Assembly (NCBI RefSeq): GCF_010111755.1
Contig: NC_088961.1
Coordinates: forward strand, 310,001-374,000
DNA: 64,000 bases
Direction of reading: 5' to 3'
From: Nakaseomyces glabratus
Lineage: Eukaryota; Ascomycota; Saccharomycetes; Saccharomycetales; Saccharomycetaceae
The position numbers were made by a program, and so were the translations under genes. This document shows positions 1-8,923 of this stretch, piece after piece; the stretch's first letter is position 1, and each line of letters begins with the position of its first letter. The notes under the pieces are model-generated. The model saw only the letters and a program-made list of their open reading frames with translations, was not told the DNA's origin and ran no database searches.

Positions 1-2021
1 CTAGACGACCTGCTGATGGATTTCGAGAACAAACCTCGAATAGAACCTGATCTAGACATTCCATGTTTTTTTGCCTTCTTATTGATCTCGACAGGGTCAG
101 AAGATTTTAATCTCCAACCATATACCCAATGGTCATCACTACTGTTGATTACTATCGGTTGATTACGATATACGGATATTTGAGCTTTATGCTGTGAAGA
201 ACCACATTGGAACCCTCTCAAGATTTCAATCAATTTCCTTCTTGTCAAGTCAAAGACTCTGATACGCGAATCACTAGAGGTCACGACCAATCTCAAAGAA
301 TTGTCTATCAAAGAATTGAAGCATTGTAGGCCTGTTACTCGAGGACCATGCCTAACTTTTGAATCATTACTTGGGCATAAAACTTCATGTGTATTTTCAT
401 GAGTTTTCTTAGCTGTAACATGAAAAGATGTTATATGTTCCAATCCTTTAGTTTGTAGTACATGTATGTAACCATTGAATGTTCCCACAATTGTATATGT
501 GCCGTCTCCAGGGGTTAGTGTCAAGGAAGTCACTAGATCCCTACAATTAAATTCGAAACTCACCTCATCATCCAAAATTGACCACAGTCTACATTTTTGA
601 TCTAAACAACCGCTAATAAAGAACCTATCATCAGTAGGATGAAATTTGACACAAGTAACAAAATCTGGGTGTTGGAAACTCTTTAGAGATCTCATTTTTG
701 AGGGATGCCATAGTTTTGCTGTTTTATCCATCGATGCTGAAATTAAAAAATTATTCTTTGACCAATCCATGTCTAATACGTCATGAAGATGTTCTTTGTA
801 TGTTCTTACTGGTGTAGGTTGAAATACTGGAGCATACAGATTTGACGAATTTTCTTTTGCGTCTATGTTGTCGAAAGTGTCCCTACGCATAGCCGGTGAC
901 CCCAGTGGGCCACCATGTGATGAACCATGCTGATTTTGTTGTAACCGCAGTGATTTTGCTGAAGTCAAATGTGCAGAATCTATAGATGAATCCAACCCCC
1001 ATCTCTCCACAGGTGTGCTTAGCACTTTCCACAGTCTTAGAACGCCATCTCGACTACCTGTTGCCATGTATTTACCATCAATGCTAAATTTTGTGCTCCA
1101 TATAGCCTTTGTATTCTTAGCTGGTTCCAAATGTCCTGAAGTTGGAAGAACAGGGCATGCTGTCCCGGAGAAAGTTTTATCTGAATGCATGTCGTGATTC
1201 GGATCGTTTATATTATCGTGAAAGTTATTACCGTTTAGTGTAGCGTTCGTTATAGATGTATTTGGTTTTAGGCCATCGGGCTGAGATAATAAGCTAGCGC
1301 TCATTGCTTCTATGTCATCGAATTCATCAGTGGTTTTCAGCTCCTGCGCAAGGAATAATCTTCTAAACTGCTTAGATGACCGCGATCTCTTTTTGAAGAT
1401 CCGTATGTAGCGGGGCTCCTTCAAGTACGTTTCAAACTGTTCTCTATCTATAAATGCAAATGGATTGAAATCTGACCTTGTGAGTCCACTGTTTCCTACG
1501 GACCCTCGCTGTATATGCTCTCTTACTTTCGCAAACGTATCTCTCTGTAGACTAGCCCTGGTGGCATCGGAAGCAATCGCAGTTGGCGAAGAAGACAGAC
1601 TGCCCTCGTCGAACCTGAGTGTCTTTATCGGATCGCTACCGTTGCCGCTGGCGTTGGCCTTCCTGCTCGCCTTCGAAGATTCGGTCCCGTCAAACTGCGT
1701 GGTCCTCCTCCTGCTCATCTTGAACTGCAACGGCTGAATGTCAGCCGAGTACTCAGCCGAGTTGATCTCCTTCTTCGTGCGGTCCTTGCTGCCATCGTCG
1801 CTGGAATACTCACTGTTCATACTCTTCACCTCCCGCGCGTCCTGCGAATCATCCATCGAACGGCTCAACTCCGCGTCCTCGTCATGCGAAAAGCTATCAG
1901 AGTCCATACTGCTCCTCACAGGGATCGAGCTCCCAGTAGTGGTGGTCGTATCTGTAGCAACTTTCCCAAGATCAGTGGTCCCGTCCTCGTCATGGCCTAT
2001 GGCGAAGTTAAACCTTGTCAT
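1..2021 (-). CDS. YMR102C: WD40-repeat protein of the YMR102C/DGR2 family, C-terminus cut by window edge
   Basis: Reading the minus strand from the ATG at 2021 gives an open frame of 673 codons that runs off the left end, so the C-terminus is missing. The first 300 or so residues are acidic and Ser-rich with no recognisable domain. They contain the segment [20 protein letters not shown] (about 220-240), which I recognise from the YMR102C/YKL121W pair. From about residue 310 WD40 repeats begin, for example [17 protein letters not shown]. The family role is unknown; in S. cerevisiae YMR102C is described as a target of the multidrug regulators Yrr1 and Yrm1. Position next to YPK and PGM2 supports the YMR102C assignment over its paralogue DGR2. 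The 5' 500 bp is GC-richer than the rest. The visible C-terminal end is Ser/Arg-rich. No in-frame stop occurs inside the window. Confidence 0.88.
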   Translation of the reverse strand, partial: MTRFNFAIGHDEDGTTDLGKVATDTTTTTGSSIPVRSSMDSDSFSHDEDAELSRSMDDSQDAREVKSMNSEYSSDDGSKDRTKKEINSAEYSADIQPLQFKMSRRRTTQFDGTESSKASRKANASGNGSDPIKTLRFDEGSLSSSPTAIASDATRASLQRDTFAKVREHIQRGSVGNSGLTRSDFNPFAFIDREQFETYLKEPRYIRIFKKRSRSSKQFRRLFLAQELKTTDEFDDIEAMSASLLSQPDGLKPNTSITNATLNGNNFHDNINDPNHDMHSDKTFSGTACPVLPTSGHLEPAKNTKAIWSTKFSIDGKYMATGSRDGVLRLWKVLSTPVERWGLDSSIDSAHLTSAKSLRLQQNQHGSSHGGPLGSPAMRRDTFDNIDAKENSSNLYAPVFQPTPVRTYKEHLHDVLDMDWSKNNFLISASMDKTAKLWHPSKMRSLKSFQHPDFVTCVKFHPTDDRFFISGCLDQKCRLWSILDDEVSFEFNCRDLVTSLTLTPGDGTYTIVGTFNGYIHVLQTKGLEHITSFHVTAKKTHENTHEVLCPSNDSKVRHGPRVTGLQCFNSLIDNSLRLVVTSSDSRIRVFDLTRRKLIEILRGFQCGSSQHKAQISVYRNQPIVINSSDDHWVYGWRLKSSDPVEINKKAKKHGMSRSGSIRGLFSKSISRSS

Positions 2022-2460
2022 TCACTTATACTCCCAAGATTGCTCACGTCGTTATTCAAGGGAAAGAAAAGACAGCTCACAATTTTTATCCGCCACCGTT
2101 CTATTTTAACCGCCAAAAGACAGCACCTGTGCCGCACCAGAAACCAGCTTTCCCGCTATATATAGCAAATTTCATCAAGTGCGGGCCCCCCCAGGTGGGT
2201 AGAAGGGATACGGATAGCAAACGAGGAATGGAAGCCCTAGGTTTCCCCCCCCCCCCCCGAAGGAGGCGCGAAGAGCAACTCTGCCTACAAACACAGAATC
2301 ATACAGAGAGAGAAAGAGAGCACAACAGTGAAAAAAAAGAAACGGAACGCACAACTCAAGCCCTAGCCCTAAAACCCATTTTAGAGCCAGGGCCAGCGCG
2401 ACACGGTAACAGCTGCACAAAACTGCACCAACCGTAGGATACAAGCTTCCTTAGCCCTCA

Positions 2461-2508
2461 CACTGCTGGAGACACTGCTGGAGACACTGCTGGAGACACT
2501 GCTGGAGA
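2461..2508. repeat. 12-bp minisatellite, four perfect copies
   Basis: The unit CACTGCTGGAGA is repeated four times head to tail without a mismatch. It lies in the spacer between YMR102C and YPK, about 440 bp upstream of the YMR102C start. The unit length is a multiple of three, but no ATG-started conserved frame covers it, so it is treated as non-coding. Confidence 0.95.
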
Positions 2509-2911
2509 GGTGCCCTACTGTAGCAGCAAGGGACACCTTCTGCGGTGTTCTCTTGAGTGAGCCCTGCAGGAACTTTACTGTACCAACAAGGGCAAAGGCA
2601 AAAGCTCTCACAGCCGGGTAAATCGTTTCTAAATTGAGTTTTTCAACGTTGTGGTCCCGGGCCTGCGGTGTTCTACTTGAGTTCGCAACACGATTGTGAG
2701 GCGGATCCGTGTCTTTGCAGGACGAAAGGTAGCGAGACGGTGCGAGTTGTTTCGGGGGACTCTTGGGACTTCCATGGGATTGTCGGGATCAACGGAAAGT
2801 GAGCGTCTCGGGAGAATTTTTGGGTTCCTGCGCTGTTGTCTGTGACAAATAAAAATGCATGATAGTTGAGTTTTTACAGAAAATAAGACGATTCCGGGTC
2901 TGCTTAGAAGC

Positions 2912-2927
2912 TCCACGGATCCGTGGA
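2912..2927. promoter_or_regulatory. Double pleiotropic drug response element (16-bp palindrome)
   Basis: The sequence TCCACGGATCCGTGGA is a perfect 16-bp palindrome made of two abutting copies of TCCGTGGA, one on each strand. TCCGTGGA is the classical PDRE bound by the zinc-cluster factors Pdr1/Pdr3, and the right-hand copy with its following A also fits the looser Yrr1 consensus. It lies about 890 bp upstream of the YMR102C homologue. Binding is inferred, not shown. Confidence 0.6.
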
Positions 2928-3042
2928 ATTATTGAAGCTAGGGCGTCAGACACTATATACAGCGGGAGATTTAGCGTTGTTGTAGTATTTTTTTCTATAT
3001 ATTGTAATAGGTCATATATATTAGTGCGGCGGGGGACTTGGC

Positions 3043-5154
3043 CTACCTTATGCTTCCACCTTGTACCAAGGAGTTTCCCAGCTGTTCGGAGCCCACGTAG
3101 GTCCATCCGCCGAACTGCTTTTGGACACTTTCGCTCAGGTACTCGTCCACAACACTGTCGATTGGTTTCTCTCTAGTGAACTCTTGGTCGAAGTTGCTGG
3201 TGTCTGTGGCGCTAGTCACCGGAGGCTTGTATGGTGGGATGTAGCCCTTCATTAGCAGACGCTTCCACGACAGTTGGCTGAAGAACGGATGGTTCTTGAT
3301 CTCGTCGGCGCCATTGTAGCCCAGTCTTCTCTGTGGGTCACGACTTAGCAGACCGATCAATAGGTCTTTGGCGTCCCTGTCAAACCCGTCAGGGAACACC
3401 AGAGGATCTTGCAGGATTTTCTTGTACATTTTTGGGACATTTTCATCGTAGTATGGAGGCAGACCAGTCAGCATCTCATACAACAGCACACCGAGGGTCC
3501 ACCAGTCCACAACTTTACTGTACCCTTGACCCAACAATAGTTCTGGAGCCAGATATTCAGGTGTACCGCAGAATGTGTCGGTCTTGTCCTCGTCTTTCAT
3601 GTTTAGCTTACATAGACCAAAATCACATAGTGCAATGTGGCCTTGGTAATCTAATAAGATATTCTCAGGTTTCAAGTCACGATAAATAACATCCATCTTG
3701 TGTAAAGTGTCTAACGCACACAGAAGTTCGGCCGCATAGAACCTAGATCTTGATAAGTCAAATCTACCTTCCCTCTGCAAATGATAGAACAACTCACCAC
3801 CATTGATGCACGCAAGAACAAGGTAGAGCTTTTCTTGAGATTGGAATGAGAATTTCAATGGTACAATAAAGGGACAATCTATACGTGCAAGCACGGTCCT
3901 TTCTGCAAGTGTATGCGTTACTTCCGATTTTGACACAATGTAAGACTTTCTAATGGCTTTAAGTGCATATATCTTCTTCGTATCTTTCTTTCTGACTTGC
4001 ATAACTTTACCAAATGAACCTTTACCAATAACTTTCAGTAAATCAAAGTCGTCAATAGACAATGGCTTATTTCTTGAAGGTTTATAATCAACACTGATGT
4101 TAATCTTTCCTAGGCCATCACGCAATTCGACCCAGTGATGGTTGTACAGTCTAATAGTTGCAGCAGAGTCTATCAATAGGTTCACAGGCAGTTGGAATGA
4201 ATCCAAGTGGACATCCTGGTTTGTATTGATTTTATCAAGCAATGCCTGTAATTTTTCATCCTGAGCACCCATTTCCTGTTGCCATTGCTTGGGTGGTAGC
4301 AGAATGGATGGAATACGGACGAAGACATCAATATTCAACTGTGGCAGTTTTCTTGTGACATCAAACGTTGATATTTTATTAAAAATAGGCTGAGCCATAG
4401 TCCCGCTCTCTGGCTCAATAGTGGCAACTGTGTTATCAAATTCAATTGTAAAGTATAGTAATGGATTTAAAGGCACAGAGTTTGGTAATTTTATCGTTGA
4501 TGGTATTGACTGTGTAGCAATATCGCCTGGTAGTAGGTTTTCATTTGAGTTACTGTTTGTTAATTCAAGTCTCGATATTCTTTGAAGAATAGCTTCAACT
4601 TCTAAACTGGTATCATGATTATCAGAAGCAATTCCTGATTCCAAAAGTCTGCTCAAAATCTTCTTATTTGAAGTGATAGGAAATGGTAGTCTAAATCCGT
4701 CACCGTTATACACTTTAATTGTCATCACACCGGTACTAGGGGTGCTAGTTTTCTTTGTAGAAGTAGCTGACTTCTGCGAGACTTGGTCGATATGTGAAGA
4801 AGATCTCTCATTCTCGCCACCTAGTGGTACATCTTTGATAGTCGAAGATGATGATCCGGGGCCTTTAGCCGATGATGCAGAGCTAATACGGTTAGATGAG
4901 TTAGAATTAACCATAGTATCATTACGACTGCTATTGTTTCCATTGGTGTTCTGGGATGGTAAGTCAGATGGATATGGTGTTATTTCAGAACTTGAAGGCA
5001 GGGAGTCGACTGACTTCTCCTTGTCATTGCCATTACCAAAGTTATCTGAAACATCTGAGCCAGTGTGCTTATGGTGGAAATGAAACAACTTATCCTTCTT
5101 CTGTTCCTTTTCGTCCTTTGACTTACCAAACTTAAATTTCTTCCACGAGTACAT
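3043..5154 (-). CDS. YPK2: AGC-family protein kinase Ypk1/Ypk2 (SGK-like, TORC2 effector)
   Basis: This 703-residue kinase regulates sphingolipid synthesis, plasma-membrane homeostasis and actin downstream of TORC2 and Pkh1/2. The start MYSWKKFKFGKS matches the family N-terminus. A low-complexity Ser/Asn-rich region and a C2-like segment come first. The kinase domain starts near residue 370 with GKGSFGKV, followed by the ATP lysine in YALKAIRK, the catalytic YRDLKPEN, DFG, and the activation-loop TFCGTPEYLAPE whose Thr is the Pkh site. The hydrophobic motif FGGWTYVG carries the TORC2 site at Thr685. The C-terminus ends in SIR like S. cerevisiae Ypk1, while the gene order matches YPK2 (YMR104C), so the ohnologue name is uncertain. 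It probably serves as the main Ypk in this species if the other copy was lost. Confidence 0.95.
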   Translation of the reverse strand: MYSWKKFKFGKSKDEKEQKKDKLFHFHHKHTGSDVSDNFGNGNDKEKSVDSLPSSSEITPYPSDLPSQNTNGNNSSRNDTMVNSNSSNRISSASSAKGPGSSSSTIKDVPLGGENERSSSHIDQVSQKSATSTKKTSTPSTGVMTIKVYNGDGFRLPFPITSNKKILSRLLESGIASDNHDTSLEVEAILQRISRLELTNSNSNENLLPGDIATQSIPSTIKLPNSVPLNPLLYFTIEFDNTVATIEPESGTMAQPIFNKISTFDVTRKLPQLNIDVFVRIPSILLPPKQWQQEMGAQDEKLQALLDKINTNQDVHLDSFQLPVNLLIDSAATIRLYNHHWVELRDGLGKINISVDYKPSRNKPLSIDDFDLLKVIGKGSFGKVMQVRKKDTKKIYALKAIRKSYIVSKSEVTHTLAERTVLARIDCPFIVPLKFSFQSQEKLYLVLACINGGELFYHLQREGRFDLSRSRFYAAELLCALDTLHKMDVIYRDLKPENILLDYQGHIALCDFGLCKLNMKDEDKTDTFCGTPEYLAPELLLGQGYSKVVDWWTLGVLLYEMLTGLPPYYDENVPKMYKKILQDPLVFPDGFDRDAKDLLIGLLSRDPQRRLGYNGADEIKNHPFFSQLSWKRLLMKGYIPPYKPPVTSATDTSNFDQEFTREKPIDSVVDEYLSESVQKQFGGWTYVGSEQLGNSLVQGGSIR

Positions 5155-6406
5155 CTTGTAGTAACGGGAACGCTGACTATCGACTTATTACAAAGTCAAA
5201 TATGCACGAATCACCAAAGTAGTATATGATATAATGCTGGTATCTTTTAAGTGACTGTAAAACAAATACCAAAAAGAAAACGTTTCTATACTCTAATCAA
5301 CAAATCTGGGTACTTTTCTTGCCAAAAAAAATTGTCGTGTCTATAACTTAGAGAGTACGCCACCTGTCGCTTGCCTTCTTTCTCTGCTGAAATCTGAGTA
5401 GTACTCTATTGTCTTTCCTATTTGGTTACAAGAAAGTGTTGGCGTCCCTTGTTTCGATTAATGCTTATATACTTTCGAAGATAGAATAAAATAAGCACGC
5501 TCCTTTTCCAAAGCCTTATGACCTATCTTATTTCTGATGCGAGATGATCTGATCAACGCCCGTTGAAACGTCCGCGAAGAGCTCCCCTACTACGTTAAGG
5601 TCCCTATTTGTCTTCTAATTTTTATTTCCTCTTCAAGACACACAATGAGGAAAGAAAAACAGACAGACACTATCTATTTAGTCTCTTCCAAGTGATGGGT
5701 TCCTTTGGGCTTCCCTTTAGATGCTTACAGGATCTCACCGTTGCTGTCTGAGGGAGGAAAACCAGGCTTGGGAAAGGTCTCATCAGTGCTACCCCATCCC
5801 TTCAGTTTAAAAAAGCGGATTTTGTGTCCTGGTAACATTTCTCTTATTAATTCTAAGACGATATGATATGATAGATCAAACAATGGTGTTAGTGACAATG
5901 GGGCCGATTGTGCTTATACCATTGATTGCAATCGGGGGTGAGCCCATGTACCTATTATCGCATTATGAGGGAAATATATAACGCTGTCTATAGTTAGTGG
6001 TTATTGAGGGAATTTTTGGTAAGAGTACTGGTAATACATATAAGTACGAGAGAGCCATCTTTTCCCACCAAAACATAGATTTTGTAAAAGAGTCCTTGAC
6101 GTGATCACAAATGCTATTGACTATCACATTTATTATTATAACTCTTATTAAGTAGATACCGCCGTATTGCTATTCCCTCTTGCATTAATTATTAAGCAAG
6201 CTCTTATGATAGCTCAAGCAAGTATAATGAACATTAGCCTCATTGATTTATTCTACTAATCGTACATATTGAATCATACCCAACGCATAGCATGCTTATA
6301 CCACAATAGGGCTGCAACACATTTTCATATTTAGAGCCAAGTAATGCCACAGTGAAGTGTTATTTATATAAAATTTATAAATTATATATTTGCGTACTAG
6401 GTATTA
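5155..6406. promoter_or_regulatory. Intergenic: long YPK promoter
   Basis: A 1.25-kb spacer between the YPK start and the PGM2 stop, both genes on the minus strand. I see no tRNA, no LTR and no supported ORF. It contains a STRE-type CCCCT at 5584-5588 about 430 bp upstream of the YPK ATG, and A/T-rich tracts. The part near 6300-6406 should hold the PGM2 3' untranslated region. Nothing else stands out. Confidence 0.5.
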
Positions 6407-8113
6407 CTAGGTACGCACGGTTGGCTCTTCAGTTCCCAAAATGGTCTTGAGGTCTAAGAACTGAACAATTGACTTGATAATTGGTTTCAAGTATTCCTGT
6501 GCGTCAAGCGAATATTTGCTCTTATCATCAGTATAGCGTTCAATGTAAAGTCTGATGGTTGCTCCGGATGATCCTGTCCCGGACAGTCTTACGACGAACC
6601 TGGCACCATTGGACAGTATCACATACAAACCTTGATGAGAAGAGATCGTACCATCCAGATCAGTGTAAGAAAAGTCACCTGCATCTACTACCGTCAATGC
6701 AGAATCAGTTGGAAATTTGGAGCCCTTTGTACCAGAGTCTGCAACGTATTGCCTTAGGTTTTCAATGACCTTATTAGCCTTATCTGTCTCAACTTTTTCA
6801 TAGTCATAACGAGTGAAAAAGGTACGCCCATATGTATCCCAGAACTCATTTTGAATAGTCTTGATAGAGGCTTCCTTGTCTGGGTGACGTTGATTAAAGA
6901 TGGCAAGAATGTTCAACCACGCCATAATAGCCCAAATACCATCCTTTTCTCTAACGTGATTTGAGCCTGTACCGAAGGACTCCTCACCACAGATGGAAAG
7001 TTTCTTGGCGTCAAACAGAGCACAGAAGAATTTCCAACCAGTAGGAACTTCATAGCAGTTCAAACCGTGCTTTTTAGCAACCCGGTCAATTGCGCTAGCA
7101 GTAGGGAAAGAACGAGCAAGACCGTAAATACCTTGCTTCTTGAAATATGGAATTTCATTAGCATATTCTGCGATGATAGCAACAGAGTCACCAGGAGAGA
7201 CAAAAGCTGGACCGTAACCGTATATCATATTTCTATCCCCATCACCATCAGAAGCAGCACCAAATTCAATCTTCTCCTTATTCACTCTCTCGACCAAAGT
7301 ATGTGCATATGTCAAGTTAGGATCAGGATGTAGGCCGCCGAAATCTGGCTGAGGGTGCCAGTTCTGAAGGACTTCCTTAGAGTCAAGACCAAACTCATCA
7401 ACGAAAATTGCCTTCGCATATGGACCTGTTACACCGTTCATGGAGTCGACCAGCAACTTCCATCCTTTCTCTTTACGTTGCTTTGCTATAAATTTATGAA
7501 TCAATTCAAAATCAAAAATCTCTTTTAGTAGTTGGATATAAGCATCAGTAGTGTCAATAACATCTACCAAAAGTGGGCCATATTTTTTATTTTCAACTAG
7601 TTTGGTCAGATCAAGTTCTGGGAAATCCTTCACAATCTTGTAATGAGTCAGCTTCTTTGAAATCTCCCAGATCTTATTGGTAACTGGTTCTGGTGCCGGG
7701 CCACCATTTGATAAATTGTATTTTATGCCCATATCATTTTCAGGACCACCTGGATTATGGGAAGCGGTCAATATGATACCACCTGTACACTTCTCCTTAT
7801 ATGTTCTCATGATGTGAGAAGCAGCTGGTGTAGATAGTAGACCGTTTTGGCCAATAACCAACTTTTTGACGCCGTTTGCAGCGCCAATGGCAGCAATTTT
7901 TTGCAGAATAACGTCGTTATAATAACGCCCATCACCACCGACAACAAGAACAGCACCCTTGGCGCCTTCAGGGATAGCTTCCATCACAGATTGGATGAAA
8001 TTCTCGACATAATTGGGTTGATCTTCAAAGACCTTAGTCTTCTTTCTTAGACCTGAGGTACCTGGTTTCTGGTCCTGGTAAGGTTTAGTTGGTACCGATT
8101 CTATTTGGGACAT
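6407..8113 (-). CDS. PGM2: Phosphoglucomutase (glucose-1-P / glucose-6-P)
   Basis: The 568-residue cytosolic enzyme interconverts glucose-1-phosphate and glucose-6-phosphate, linking glycolysis to glycogen, trehalose, UDP-glucose and galactose use. The active-site loop TASHNPGG places the phospho-serine at residue 118. The metal-binding DGDGDRN loop and the sugar-binding CGEESFGTGSNH loop are intact, and the C-terminal phosphate-binding RLSGTGSSGATIR is present. Length is within one or two residues of S. cerevisiae Pgm2 (569). Synteny with YPK and YKU80 identifies it as the PGM2 (YMR105C) position. The upstream region carries four STRE motifs, consistent with the stress induction known for PGM2; I found no CGG-N11-CCG Gal4 site there. 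Confidence 0.97.
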   Translation of the reverse strand: MSQIESVPTKPYQDQKPGTSGLRKKTKVFEDQPNYVENFIQSVMEAIPEGAKGAVLVVGGDGRYYNDVILQKIAAIGAANGVKKLVIGQNGLLSTPAASHIMRTYKEKCTGGIILTASHNPGGPENDMGIKYNLSNGGPAPEPVTNKIWEISKKLTHYKIVKDFPELDLTKLVENKKYGPLLVDVIDTTDAYIQLLKEIFDFELIHKFIAKQRKEKGWKLLVDSMNGVTGPYAKAIFVDEFGLDSKEVLQNWHPQPDFGGLHPDPNLTYAHTLVERVNKEKIEFGAASDGDGDRNMIYGYGPAFVSPGDSVAIIAEYANEIPYFKKQGIYGLARSFPTASAIDRVAKKHGLNCYEVPTGWKFFCALFDAKKLSICGEESFGTGSNHVREKDGIWAIMAWLNILAIFNQRHPDKEASIKTIQNEFWDTYGRTFFTRYDYEKVETDKANKVIENLRQYVADSGTKGSKFPTDSALTVVDAGDFSYTDLDGTISSHQGLYVILSNGARFVVRLSGTGSSGATIRLYIERYTDDKSKYSLDAQEYLKPIIKSIVQFLDLKTILGTEEPTVRT

Positions 8114-8923
8114 TAGATGAGCTGCTATGCTAGTTTATAAATTTTTATGTTGCTAATGATTATTGAATCTTTAAGAGGGAGGAATACTAGATGAAGACAT
8201 TTCAAACTTTGAACGCCCATCTTATATATTTATATATTTTATTCCTCGATCCTTGACACTTGGAATTGACCCACATATTCTAGTGCAGATTAAATTTATT
8301 TTCATTTATTGCAATTGACTGTTCAGAAACCAGGGGACAAGAATACTCAATATCTACCTGCGCATCGGCTGCATATTAGTGAAGAATAAGTTCATTTTCA
8401 ACATAAATCACGCAAAATTTGACCATAACACATGTACTGCTCCGCTCCCCTTAAAGAATCGTGAAGCATAGTCAAACTCAACCATGTATCTTGGTGTATA
8501 AAGACCCTTCAATATCTGTAACACATCCCTTACACAAGGCAAGAATTGAGAATGGAATCAATCAGCATTAGAACATCAATTGCACTCTAATTGATTCTCC
8601 CCTTAATTTTTTGTCTCTGTCTTAACAGATCCTCGAGGATCCATACCGATTTGAAAAATTTGTATGTGGGGGTGAGGGGGGCAGACGATAGGGACCAGAG
8701 TATATGCCAATGTTCAGTATAACAGACCAAAAAGATAAGATACAATTCACGCAAAAAGTCCTTGACGATTGAGAATAAAAATTGTCCCCCACGTCATTTA
8801 CAGGTCAAAGATTGACATAATGATTACTTTTGTATTGCTTACTTGCAGGCTCATAAAAACAGTTATCGTTTTGGTAAAAATGAAACAGTAAAGAGTTATA
8901 TAGAATGATATATATACGACCTG
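8114..8923. promoter_or_regulatory. PGM2 promoter with four STRE motifs
   Basis: This spacer lies between the PGM2 start and the YKU80 stop, with no supported gene. AGGGG/CCCCT stress-response elements occur at 8332-8336, 8447-8451, 8599-8603 and 8675-8679, that is 219 to 566 bp upstream of the PGM2 ATG. Two of them sit in the same 10-mer CTCCCCTTAA. A perfect 14-bp palindrome GATCCTCGAGGATC occurs at 8628-8641. Msn2/Msn4 control is inferred from family knowledge of PGM2. Confidence 0.55.

Larger units (their letters stand above)
2022..3042. promoter_or_regulatory. Intergenic: YMR102C promoter and YPK 3' region
   Basis: This is a 1-kb spacer without a convincing gene; the ORFs seen in it lack ATG starts or conservation cues. 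It holds a TATA-like TATATATA about 135 bp upstream of the YMR102C ATG, a homopolymer C run near 2247-2260, a GA-rich stretch near 2303-2322, a Reb1-type CGGGTAA at 2615-2621, a 12-bp minisatellite and a double PDRE (both listed separately). The promoter reads leftward into YMR102C; the right end should contain the YPK terminator. Confidence 0.6.

Noticed and set aside
2015..2437. 140-codon plus-strand frame over the YMR102C leader
   Set aside because: It begins at TTG, reads through homopolymer and GA-rich runs, and has no conserved features.
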